Positions 1-5,090 of a stretch of 5,090 nucleotides of DNA are shown in pieces; the stretch's first letter is position 1; each line of letters begins with the position of its first letter. The notes beneath the pieces are model-generated. The model saw only the letters and a program-made list of their open reading frames with translations, made no database searches and had not been told where the DNA came from. Both the position numbers and the translations under genes were made by a program. This DNA comes from Clostridiales bacterium (GTDB taxonomy: Bacteria > Bacillota > Clostridia > Christensenellales > UBA3700): positions 97,806 to 102,895 of the forward strand of contig JAAVHQ010000021.1 of the NCBI GenBank assembly GCA_014799645.1, read 5' to 3'.

Positions 1-510
1 AAGGAAAAGAAGATATATAAGAAAGTCAAGAAGTTTGACGATTACGATCTTCGCAATTATCCTATGACGGCAGGCAAGTGGATACTTACGATTATCATAA
101 TGGCTATTCCGCTTATCAATATAATCGCAGGAATTTGTTGGCTGTTCGGCGCGGGAAATAAGAGCAGAAGCGCATACGTTCGCGCTCATTTGATAATCTA
201 TTTGATTATCGCTATTATAATCGGTATTATGCTCGGCGTCGGCTTTTCCGTATTAAAGAACAAAGCCAGTCAAGCGGGCGCGGAAACTACGGGCGAAATG
301 TGGTATTATGCCGCTGACCAAGCGATCGGAATGATAGAACCGATGTTGGGCGCGGACACGGCAAATATGCTAAGAGCGCAAGTCGCCGCCAAACTTGGAG
401 TAAAAGGTCCGGACGTTGACAACGGCAATCAAGACGGAGATCAAGACCAAGACGGTTACTCCGATTGGGAAGACGATGAGTACGGTAGCGGAGTTTTGGA
501 CGAAGAATAA
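1..510 (+). CDS. Two-helix membrane protein with acidic, calcium-repeat-like tail (5' end outside window)
   Basis: The reading frame is open from base 1. The first in-window Met (base 64) has no ribosome-binding site, and the 21 codons before it (rich in Lys, including KKVKKFDDYD) read as normal protein, so the gene almost certainly starts upstream. Numbered from that Met, helix 1 spans about residues 6-29 and helix 2 about 41-64, joined by a short positively charged loop (NKSRSAYVR). A roughly 50-residue Ala-rich segment follows, then an Asp/Glu-rich tail (117-148). The tail holds D126-x-D128-x-D130-G131-xx-D134, the spacing of thrombospondin type 3 or EF-hand-like calcium loops. I do not recognise the family and no enzyme motif is visible. 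The basic loop suggests that the loop is cytoplasmic and the tail external, but the basic N-terminal segment makes topology uncertain. A terminator follows 15 bases after the stop. Confidence 0.75.
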   Translation, partial: KEKKIYKKVKKFDDYDLRNYPMTAGKWILTIIIMAIPLINIIAGICWLFGAGNKSRSAYVRAHLIIYLIIAIIIGIMLGVGFSVLKNKASQAGAETTGEMWYYAADQAIGMIEPMLGADTANMLRAQVAAKLGVKGPDVDNGNQDGDQDQDGYSDWEDDEYGSGVLDEE

Positions 511-525
511 CAATTACAGTAAAAG

Positions 526-555
526 AAAATCAAGCCTTGCGGGGCTTGATTTTTT
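526..555 (+). terminator. Rho-independent terminator of the membrane-protein gene
   Basis: A perfect 11-bp stem (AAAATCAAGCC, 526-536, with GGCTTGATTTT, 543-553) closes a 6-base loop and runs into a T tract to 555. It sits 15 bases after the stop codon and separates this gene from the flavodiiron gene. Confidence 0.9.
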
Positions 556-579
556 GTTTGCGTTTGTACGTCGATTTAA

Positions 580-608
580 TTGAAAATCAAAATTCGTTAT
601 GATAGAAT
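580..608 (+). promoter_or_regulatory. Sigma-A type promoter of the flavodiiron gene
   Basis: The -35 box is TTGAAA (580-585) and the -10 box is TAGAAT (603-608), with the ideal 17-base spacer. Each box matches 5 of 6 consensus positions. Transcription would start near 615, giving a leader of about 37 bases. No operator is evident between the promoter and the gene. Confidence 0.7.
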
Positions 609-651
609 ATAGACGAAATAATTTAGCCGCAACTGAGGCGAAGGAGCGAAT

Positions 652-1857
652 ATGTACAGTATAAAGAAAATTACCGCCGATGCTTATTGGGTAGGTGTAA
701 ACGATAGGAAAATCACTTTGTTTGAGAGCGTATATCCCGTAAGCAGGGGTATGAGTTATAATTCTTATTTGGTGCTTGACGAGAAGACTGTGTTGTTGGA
801 TACGGTTGACAGTAGCGCAAGTTTGCAGTTTTTGGAGAACGTGGAAAAGGCTTTGGAAGGAAGAACGCTTGACTATATGATAATCAATCACATGGAGCCC
901 GACCACTGCGCAAATATCGGCGCGATTGTCGCAAAATATCCGTCGGTCAAGATTGTCGGCAACTTCAAGACTTTTACTATGATGTCGCAGTTTTTCGATT
1001 TCGACGTAGAGAGCAGAAAGCTTGTCATAAAGGAAGGCGACACGCTCAATACGGGTAGACATACCTTTACGTTCGTCATGGCTCCTATGGTACACTGGCC
1101 GGAAGCAATGGTGACTTACGACACTACCGACAAGGTGCTTTATTCCGCGGACGCGTTCGGTTCTTTCGGCGCGATGAGCGGTAATATATTCGCCGACGAA
1201 TGCGACTTTGAGAACGTATGGCTCGACGACGCAAGAAGATATTATACCAATATCGTAGGCAAATACGGAGTGCAAGTTCAAAACCTATTGAAAAAAGCGA
1301 CTACGCTCGATATCGCTATGATTTGTCCGCTTCACGGACCTATTTGGAGAAGCAACATTGAATTTATAGTAGATAAATATCTCAAATGGAGCAGTTATAC
1401 TCCCGAAAAGCAAAGCGCGCTCATAGTCTACGGCTCGGTACACGGACATACCGAAAATACCGCCGAAATACTTGCAAATCTTTTGGGCGAAAAAGGTATT
1501 AAAGAAATTGCGGTTTACAACGCGTCTACTACGCATTATTCTAAAATAATCGCTGAGAGTTTCAAATACTCTCATATCGTATTCGCTTGCGCGACTTACA
1601 ATATGGCTCTTTTCCCGCCTATGCAAGTAGTCTTGCACGAACTTGCCGAGCATAATTTGCAAAACAGGACTTTTGCCTTTATCGAAAACGGAACTTGGAC
1701 GCCGTTTGCGGGCAAACTTATGCAAGACGCTCTCGAAAAACTTAAAAACAACAAAATTATCGAGCAAAAAGTCACTGTCAAATCCGCGCTCAACGAGCAA
1801 AGTTTTGCCGACCTCGCTAAATTAGCTGACGCTTTAGCAGAGGATATTAAACAATAA
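652..1857 (+). CDS. fprA: Flavodiiron protein (type A flavoprotein; O2/NO reductase)
   Basis: This is a cytoplasmic enzyme that reduces O2 to water and/or NO to N2O, using electrons usually delivered by rubredoxin. The N-terminal metallo-beta-lactamase-like domain (about 1-250) keeps every expected diiron ligand: H80, E82 and D84 in HMEPDH, H148 in the MVHWPE segment, D167 in YSADAFG and H228 in CPLHGP. The C-terminal flavodoxin domain (about 255-400) has the FMN phosphate loop GSVHGHTEN (261-269) and TYNMALFPP (315-323). The later FMN loop reads ENGTWTP (345-351) rather than the common SYGWSG form. At 401 residues it is the standard two-domain class A length, with no fused rubredoxin or reductase domain. 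AAGGAG (641-646) lies 5 bases before the ATG, fixing the start. It has its own promoter and stands alone, and no rubredoxin gene is visible nearby. Whether O2 or NO is preferred cannot be read from sequence alone. Confidence 0.95.
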   Translation: MYSIKKITADAYWVGVNDRKITLFESVYPVSRGMSYNSYLVLDEKTVLLDTVDSSASLQFLENVEKALEGRTLDYMIINHMEPDHCANIGAIVAKYPSVKIVGNFKTFTMMSQFFDFDVESRKLVIKEGDTLNTGRHTFTFVMAPMVHWPEAMVTYDTTDKVLYSADAFGSFGAMSGNIFADECDFENVWLDDARRYYTNIVGKYGVQVQNLLKKATTLDIAMICPLHGPIWRSNIEFIVDKYLKWSSYTPEKQSALIVYGSVHGHTENTAEILANLLGEKGIKEIAVYNASTTHYSKIIAESFKYSHIVFACATYNMALFPPMQVVLHELAEHNLQNRTFAFIENGTWTPFAGKLMQDALEKLKNNKIIEQKVTVKSALNEQSFADLAKLADALAEDIKQ

Positions 1858-1896
1858 ATTAATCTATTTGATTTAATGAAACAATTACTATAAATA

Positions 1897-1922
1897 AAGG
1901 GTACGGCTTTCGTCGTACCCTT
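1897..1922. terminator. Hairpin after the flavodiiron gene, possibly bidirectional
   Basis: A 9-bp perfect stem (AAGGGTACG, 1897-1905, with CGTACCCTT, 1914-1922) closes an 8-base loop, 39 bases after the fprA stop. The T tract on the + strand is weak (TTAAATATTTT), and on the minus strand the hairpin is followed by TTTATTTAT. It could therefore end both fprA and a former convergent gene whose tail lies at 1943-2026. Confidence 0.7.
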
Positions 1923-1942
1923 AAATATTTTACGTATGAAGA

Positions 1943-2026
1943 TTACTTCAATGCTTCTTCTACTGCAACTGCGCAGGATACGGAAGCGCCTACCATTGGG
2001 TTGTTACCCACGGAAAAATCGCAGTT
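1943..2026 (-). pseudogene. Antisense 3' remnant of an unidentified gene (27 codons)
   Basis: On the minus strand, a 27-codon open stretch ends at a TAA (complement of 1943-1945) and reads like a genuine protein C-terminus. It contains GNNPMVGASVSC followed by AVAVEEALK. The composition (Gly/Ala/Val, then a helix ending in Lys) and its position just before a hairpin that can act on this strand support a former gene end. It is cut off by an in-frame stop (complement of 2027-2029) and has no start codon or ribosome-binding site. The N-terminal few residues may already lie outside the homologous part. I could not identify the parent family. A chance open stretch of this length is possible, but its protein-like composition argues against that. 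Confidence 0.45.
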
Positions 2027-2194
2027 TTATTTGTGCCAATTTAGTTAAATAAAAGCTAATTTGTATAGCGATAATCGACACATACTGCGTAAAAGAAGTT
2101 AGGATTGATTTAATTTGTATTTTTTTGATTTTATTAGGTTTTGAATGGAACGTGGACGAAATGTGGACGGGAAGGGTATCTACAACCCAATGGT
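1992..2194. repeat. 13-bp inverted repeat pair
   Basis: ACCATTGGGTTGT at 1992-2004 is the exact reverse complement of ACAACCCAATGGT at 2182-2194, with 177 bases between the arms. Just beyond the arms both copies also carry GGGTA-like sequence (with a three-base insertion in the right copy). The left arm lies inside the minus-strand gene remnant. The function is unknown. Possibilities are a recombination scar, element ends or an inverted attachment-site duplication. Confidence 0.6.
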
Positions 2195-2299
2195 TTTTAA
2201 AGTAGTGGTATTTATAAAGTTTAATCTAACGGTTGGTCAAATATACAGCGCTTAAATCTATGTATGCTGACAAAGAATATCTTGCTTATCTTATAACAC
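2027..2299. other. Non-coding, rearranged-looking intergenic stretch
   Basis: No gene, RNA gene or intact mobile element is recognisable here. The stretch is A/T-rich with stops in most frames. It holds one arm of a 13-bp inverted repeat (2182-2194), a tandem GTGGACG pair (2152-2158 and 2163-2169) and a T-rich run around 2119-2135. The 273 bases end at the LysR-gene promoter. A 73-codon open stretch on the minus strand (2007-2225) has no credible start and is not called. Confidence 0.6.
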
Positions 2300-2328
2300 T
2301 TGAAATAATTGTAAGTTTTTGCTATAAT
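2300..2328 (+). promoter_or_regulatory. Extended -10 promoter of the LysR-type regulator gene
   Basis: TTGAAA (2300-2305), a 17-base spacer and a perfect TATAAT (2323-2328) preceded by TGC (an extended -10). Transcription would begin near 2335, leaving a leader of about 29 bases. This is the best promoter in the window and predicts steady expression of the regulator unless it represses itself. Confidence 0.8.
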
Positions 2329-2352
2329 GGATTTAACAAAAAGTAAATGCAC

Positions 2353-2357
2353 GGAGG
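2353..2357 (+). promoter_or_regulatory. Ribosome-binding site fixing a GTG start
   Basis: GGAGG lies 6 bases before the GTG at 2364. No in-frame ATG gives a full LysR N-terminus, so this site decides the start codon. Confidence 0.8.
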
Positions 2358-2363
2358 TGGCAA

Positions 2364-3254
2364 GTGTATAATCCGCAACTGACAACCTTTATATCAGTAT
2401 CCGAAAACGGCAGCTTTACAAAAGCCGCCGACGCATTGTTTATTACGCCTACCGCCGTTATGAAGCAAATAAACGCTTTGGAAGAAAGGATTGGTATAAC
2501 TTTATTTGACCGCACAAATCACGGTTTGCAACTTACCGAAGCGGGCAAGAGTTTTTTGCAAGACGCCAAGTATATTATAGACTATTCGGACAGGGCAATC
2601 GAGAAAGCGAGAGAGATAGACAATAAGGATAAGGCGCAGTCAATACGTATCGGCACGTCTATAATGACGCCCGCCAAGTTTTTGCTAGACGTATGGGCAG
2701 AAATACAGAAGTTCAATCCATACTTAAAAATCGAATTGATTCCGTTTGAAAACACGCCGATAAATTCTGTGGAGATACTCAAAAATCTAGGCAAGCATAT
2801 CGACATAGTTGCAGGATTGTATGACGATAATTTTCTTATAGAACGGGGTTGCCAAGCGGCGCACTTATATGATAAACAATTATTGTTTGCTATTCCCGTA
2901 ACCAATTCGCTTTGCAGTAAACACAAAATAGAACTTGCAGACTTGAAAGGACAAAAGGTATTACTTATCCGTAAAAATTGGAATGAGTACATTGACGAAC
3001 TTCGGGAAGATTTAACGGCAAGCGGCGTAACGATTGAAGAATTCGAAATGTTTAATTTGGGCGCTTATAACCGAGCGGTACAAGAGAACGTTCCTATTAT
3101 CACGGTAGAAGGCTGGGAGGACGTGCATCCGCTACTCAAAATCGTTCCCGCCGATTGGGAATATCGCATTCCGTTTGGAATACTTTATTCGCCTACGCCG
3201 TCGAAACAGGTCAAAGATTTTATAGGAGCGATGAAAAAGATTTCGTTGCAATAA
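2364..3254 (+). CDS. LysR-family transcriptional regulator
   Basis: This is a DNA-binding regulator of typical LysR length (296 residues) that starts with GTG. The winged helix-turn-helix occupies about residues 4-63, with the family pattern F-x-x-V-x-E-x-G-SFT-x-AA, the recognition helix near TPTAVMKQINALEE and the wing segment LFDRTNHGLQLTEAG. A linker helix (about 64-90) leads to a periplasmic-binding-protein-like effector domain starting at SIRIGTS (93-99) and ending near 290. The effector cannot be predicted from sequence. It is transcribed alone from a strong promoter and closed by a strong terminator. It sits in the same direction as the aldo/keto reductase and flavodoxin genes, not divergently as is classic for LysR pairs. 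Regulation of those genes is a reasonable inference from proximity, not something the sequence proves. Confidence 0.92.
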   Translation: MYNPQLTTFISVSENGSFTKAADALFITPTAVMKQINALEERIGITLFDRTNHGLQLTEAGKSFLQDAKYIIDYSDRAIEKAREIDNKDKAQSIRIGTSIMTPAKFLLDVWAEIQKFNPYLKIELIPFENTPINSVEILKNLGKHIDIVAGLYDDNFLIERGCQAAHLYDKQLLFAIPVTNSLCSKHKIELADLKGQKVLLIRKNWNEYIDELREDLTASGVTIEEFEMFNLGAYNRAVQENVPIITVEGWEDVHPLLKIVPADWEYRIPFGILYSPTPSKQVKDFIGAMKKISLQ

Positions 3255-3270
3255 TTAATAGACAAAATGC

Positions 3271-3301
3271 AGGCAGACCGTACAATGCGGTCTGCCTTTT
3301 T
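3271..3301 (+). terminator. Rho-independent terminator of the LysR-type gene
   Basis: A perfect 10-bp stem (AGGCAGACCG, 3271-3280, with CGGTCTGCCT, 3288-3297) closes a 7-base loop and is followed by TTTTT (3297-3301). It begins 16 bases after the stop codon. Confidence 0.93.
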
Positions 3302-3330
3302 GTATATACTTTTAGTTCATACGATATACA
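3301..3330. repeat. Inverted repeat upstream of the reductase promoter (candidate operator)
   Basis: TGTATAT (3301-3307) and ATATACA (3324-3330) form a 7-bp inverted repeat 16 bases apart, ending 16 bases before the -35 box. The left arm overlaps the terminator tail and is A/T-rich, so chance is a serious alternative. The position suits an activator site. Confidence 0.3.
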
Positions 3331-3346
3331 AATTTGCAATTCCATT

Positions 3347-3376
3347 TTGACAAGGTAAGTGTTAAACTGTTATCGT
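3347..3376 (+). promoter_or_regulatory. Probable activator-dependent promoter of the reductase-flavodoxin operon
   Basis: A perfect -35 box TTGACA (3347-3352) is paired at best with TATCGT (3371-3376) at an 18-base spacing. That -10 matches only 4 of 6 positions. A strong -35 with a weak -10 fits a promoter needing an activator, and the LysR-type protein next door is the obvious candidate. The exact -10 is uncertain. Confidence 0.5.
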
Positions 3377-3403
3377 AAATAAATAGTTTGGAGGTAACAT
3401 TCA

Positions 3404-4291
3404 ATGAATTATGTAACTTTATCTAACGGAGTTAAAATGCCACAGCTCGGATACGGTGTGTATCAGGTATCCAAAGAAGAATGCGAGAGATGCGTTCTTG
3501 ATGCGCTCAAAGTAGGCTACCGCCATATCGATACGGCGCAGAGCTATTTTAATGAAGAAGAAGTCGGCAGGGCAATAGCAAAGTCGGGGATTCCGCGCGA
3601 AGAAATCTTTTTGACTACTAAGGTATGGATAGAGCATTATGGCTATGAGCAAACAAAGAAATCTATATTTGAATCAATGCAAAAGTTAAAGGTGGACTAT
3701 ATCGATCTTGTGCTACTTCATCAGCCTTTTGGTGATTATTACGGAGCTTGGCGCGCGCTAGAAGATATGTATGCGGAAGGCAAAATCAAGGCAATAGGCA
3801 TATCCAACTTCTATCCTGATAGAATGATAGACCTTGCATCGTTTAGTCGTATTAAACCTATGGTAAATCAGGTTGAAACTCATCCTCACAATCAGCAGAT
3901 CGAAGCGCAAAAATGGATGGAAAAATACGGTATTCAAATCGAAGCGTGGGCGCCGTTCGGCGAAGGTCGCGGAGGATTGTTTGCAAACGAAACGATTGCA
4001 AAGATTGGAAAGAAATATAATAAGTCGGTTGCGCAGGTAATACTTCGTTGGGAGTTGCAGCGTGGAATAGTGGTCATTCCCAAATCCGTGCATATCGAAA
4101 GAATGGAGCAGAATTTCAACGTATTTGACTTTGAACTTACCGACGAAGATATGCAGGTAATGGCAAGCCTTGATAAAAAGCAAAGTTCCTTCTTCTCGCA
4201 TACCGACCCTAATATGGTGGAATGGTTTGTGCAGATGGTAGAGGAACGTAAAAAGAACAACGACCACAAGAAAGAAAAGAAAAATTGGTAA
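3404..4291 (+). CDS. Aldo/keto reductase (2,5-diketo-gluconate reductase-like)
   Basis: This is a soluble TIM-barrel oxidoreductase that reduces aldehydes or ketones with NAD(P)H. The full catalytic tetrad is present: D43 and Y48 in HIDTAQSYFNE, K73 in TTKVW and H106 in LLHQP. Other family signatures are GYRHIDTA (38-45), GKIKAIGISNF (126-136), NQVETHP (155-161) and the cofactor-binding IPKS (225-228). At 295 residues it is slightly longer than the usual 270-285, because of a Lys/Glu-rich charged tail (about 280-295). GGAGGT (3390-3395) lies 8 bases before the ATG. The gene is followed after 11 bases by the flavodoxin-like gene, so the two are probably co-transcribed. The physiological substrate is unknown. 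Related enzymes act on methylglyoxal and other reactive carbonyls, which would suit a stress-response role. Confidence 0.93.
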   Translation: MNYVTLSNGVKMPQLGYGVYQVSKEECERCVLDALKVGYRHIDTAQSYFNEEEVGRAIAKSGIPREEIFLTTKVWIEHYGYEQTKKSIFESMQKLKVDYIDLVLLHQPFGDYYGAWRALEDMYAEGKIKAIGISNFYPDRMIDLASFSRIKPMVNQVETHPHNQQIEAQKWMEKYGIQIEAWAPFGEGRGGLFANETIAKIGKKYNKSVAQVILRWELQRGIVVIPKSVHIERMEQNFNVFDFELTDEDMQVMASLDKKQSSFFSHTDPNMVEWFVQMVEERKKNNDHKKEKKNW

Positions 4292-4295
4292 AGGA
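4290..4295 (+). promoter_or_regulatory. Ribosome-binding site placing the flavodoxin start at 4303
   Basis: AAAGGA lies 7 bases before the ATG at 4303. An upstream in-frame TTG (4285) would overlap the reductase gene and add six charged residues before the signal peptide, so the ATG is preferred. Confidence 0.6.
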
Positions 4296-4302
4296 TAGGG
4301 TT

Positions 4303-4926
4303 ATGAAAAATATCTTTAAGACTTTTATTTGTGTACTTTTAGGTGTGATTTTGATTTTGACAGCAGTCGCATGCAACAATAATCAAGGCGGAGAAAATTC
4401 TTTGCCGAGCAATTATACGCGTCCGTCAAATCCAAACATTGACAACGAATTCACGGCGACGAGCAAAACGCTTGTAGCATATTTTTCCAAAACAAACACC
4501 ACAAAAGGCGTTGCGGAAACGATACGGGAACTTATCGATGCGGACATCTTCGAGATAGAGCGCAAAGAACCGTATCCTAATTCATACACGCCTACAACGG
4601 AGGTTGCAAAGGAAGAGAAGAATAATAATGCCCGTCCTGAACTTGCAACGTATTTGCCAGACGAGATTATAGCGCAGTACGACACTATTATTTTGGGATT
4701 TCCGATATGGTGGCATACTGCGCCTATGGTAGTAGGCACGTTTCTTGAAACTTATGATTTGAGCGGTAAAGATATTTACTCGATAACGCAGTCGGCTTCT
4801 ATGAGCGTAGAACAGTTCAATCAATCGTTTGAATTCATAAAAACATGCAGTGCAAAAGACGGTAGAACCCGAAGAACTGTTAAAAGCCTATTCGATAGTG
4901 TTCCAAGACGTAACGCTTTTCAATAA
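4303..4926 (+). CDS. Flavodoxin-like lipoprotein with an aberrant C-terminus
   Basis: From the ATG, residues 1-24 form a lipoprotein signal peptide: Lys near the start, a hydrophobic core VLLGVILIL and the lipobox AVAC with C24 as the lipidation site. A short Asn/Ser/Pro-rich linker (25-54) leads to a flavodoxin fold starting at TLVAYFS (56-62). The phosphate-binding loop is SKTNTTK (62-68), and GFPIWWHTAPM (132-142) is the typical flavin-loop segment. ITQSASMSVEQFNQS (161-175) is still family-like. After about residue 184 the sequence stops resembling a flavodoxin (GRTRRTVKSLFDSVPRRNAFQ region). That DNA, in another frame, encodes an ABC transporter. About 20-30 native C-terminal residues are probably missing. 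The protein would be an FMN-binding electron carrier on the outer face of the membrane, co-expressed with the aldo/keto reductase. Whether the broken product folds is doubtful. Confidence 0.8.
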   Translation: MKNIFKTFICVLLGVILILTAVACNNNQGGENSLPSNYTRPSNPNIDNEFTATSKTLVAYFSKTNTTKGVAETIRELIDADIFEIERKEPYPNSYTPTTEVAKEEKNNNARPELATYLPDEIIAQYDTIILGFPIWWHTAPMVVGTFLETYDLSGKDIYSITQSASMSVEQFNQSFEFIKTCSAKDGRTRRTVKSLFDSVPRRNAFQ

Positions 4927-5090
4927 TACTGTTATGGAAAATATCCGTATAGGCAAGCAGGGTGCAACGGACGAAGAAGTTTTACGAGTGGCGCGGGAAG
5001 CGCAATGCGATGAGTTTGTAAGTAAACTTCCTAACGGCTATGATACGGTTATCGGCGAGAACGGCTCTATGCTGTCGGGTGGCGAACGGC
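4856..5090 (+). pseudogene. ABC exporter ATP-binding domain fragment (5' missing, runs off window)
   Basis: In the frame shifted relative to the flavodoxin gene, the DNA encodes the middle of an ABC exporter nucleotide-binding domain. It starts at KTVEPEELLKAYS, then gives the Q-loop VFQDVTLFNNTV, ENIRIGK, GATDEEV, LPNGYDTVIGENGS and the signature LSGGER (5072-5089). This pattern is typical of fused membrane-plus-ATPase exporters of the MsbA/siderophore-exporter type. The transmembrane domain and Walker A motif that should precede it (well over 400 residues) are absent. An in-frame stop lies at 4838-4840, and no start codon with a ribosome-binding site is available. The remainder continues past the window. 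It is either a gene truncated by a deletion that also removed the end of the flavodoxin gene, or the result of a misjoined assembly. Confidence 0.85.

Noticed and set aside
514..1281. A 255-codon open frame on the minus strand opposite the flavodiiron gene
   Set aside because: It mirrors a highly conserved + strand enzyme with all active-site residues. The protein resembles no family and has no ribosome-binding site at its start, and its end lies in the terminator of the preceding gene.
1285..1800. A 171-codon minus-strand open frame
   Set aside because: It lies wholly inside the flavodiiron coding region and shows no recognisable domain. It is a product of codon bias.
2049..2205. Possible recombinase C-terminus on the + strand (GFEWNVDEMWTG region)
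   Set aside because: The frame is open for only about 50 codons, has no start and lacks any catalytic motif (no R-H-R-Y segment). I could not support it.
2007..2225. A 73-codon open stretch on the minus strand in the intergenic region
   Set aside because: It has no plausible start codon with a ribosome-binding site. The composition is Ile/Lys/Phe/Ser-rich as expected from A/T-rich non-coding DNA, and no family is recognised.
3758..4267. Two overlapping minus-strand open frames opposite the aldo/keto reductase
   Set aside because: Both are antisense to a gene with a complete catalytic tetrad and have no domain or start signal of their own.
4285..4302. Upstream TTG start for the flavodoxin-like gene
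   Set aside because: It would overlap the reductase stop and put charged residues before the signal peptide. The ATG at 4303 has a better-placed ribosome-binding site.
4841..5090. Programmed frameshift fusing flavodoxin to ABC ATPase
   Set aside because: The ABC part lacks Walker A and its membrane domain, and no slippery site with a downstream structure is evident. A deletion or misjoin explains it better.
1..5090. tRNA, rRNA, CRISPR array, riboswitch or intact insertion sequence
   Set aside because: I looked on both strands and saw no cloverleaf, rRNA core motifs, regularly spaced repeats, known aptamer pattern or transposase.

Overview
The window suggests a low-GC Gram-positive anaerobe, most likely an uncultured gut-type clostridium (Bacillota). 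The grounds are strong GGAGG ribosome-binding sites, near-consensus TTGAAA/TATAAT promoters, compact hairpin terminators, a type A flavodiiron protein (typical of anaerobes) and an A/T-rich but mixed codon usage. This is inferred from style and gene content, because no taxonomic marker is present. All real genes lie on the + strand, and both window edges cut through genes.

Layout: (1) Bases 1-510 hold the 3' part of a two-helix membrane protein with an acidic tail resembling a thrombospondin type 3 calcium-binding repeat, ended by a strong terminator (526-555). (2) A promoter (580-608) drives a complete 401-residue flavodiiron protein (652-1857), followed by a hairpin at 1897-1922. (3) Bases 1931-2299 carry no intact gene. 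They contain a 27-codon minus-strand gene tail, a 13-bp inverted repeat and a short tandem motif, and look like a rearrangement scar. (4) An excellent extended -10 promoter (2300-2328) precedes a GTG-started LysR-family regulator (2364-3254) with a strong terminator (3271-3301). (5) A promoter with a perfect -35 and a poor -10 precedes an aldo/keto reductase (3404-4291). A flavodoxin-like lipoprotein starts 11 bases downstream (4303) in the same probable operon. (6) The flavodoxin frame loses its family sequence near base 4855. From there the DNA encodes, in another frame, the middle of an ABC exporter ATPase domain running off the end of the window (Q-loop to LSGGER).

Functional reading: the flavodiiron protein would detoxify O2 or NO. 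The LysR regulator, NADPH-dependent aldo/keto reductase and lipid-anchored flavodoxin look like a second redox or electrophile-response module. The regulator-target link is inferred from proximity only. The most notable anomaly is the flavodoxin/ABC transporter junction, which is either a real deletion or an assembly chimera. I found no RNA gene, CRISPR array or intact mobile element, and no convincing new defence or biosynthetic system.
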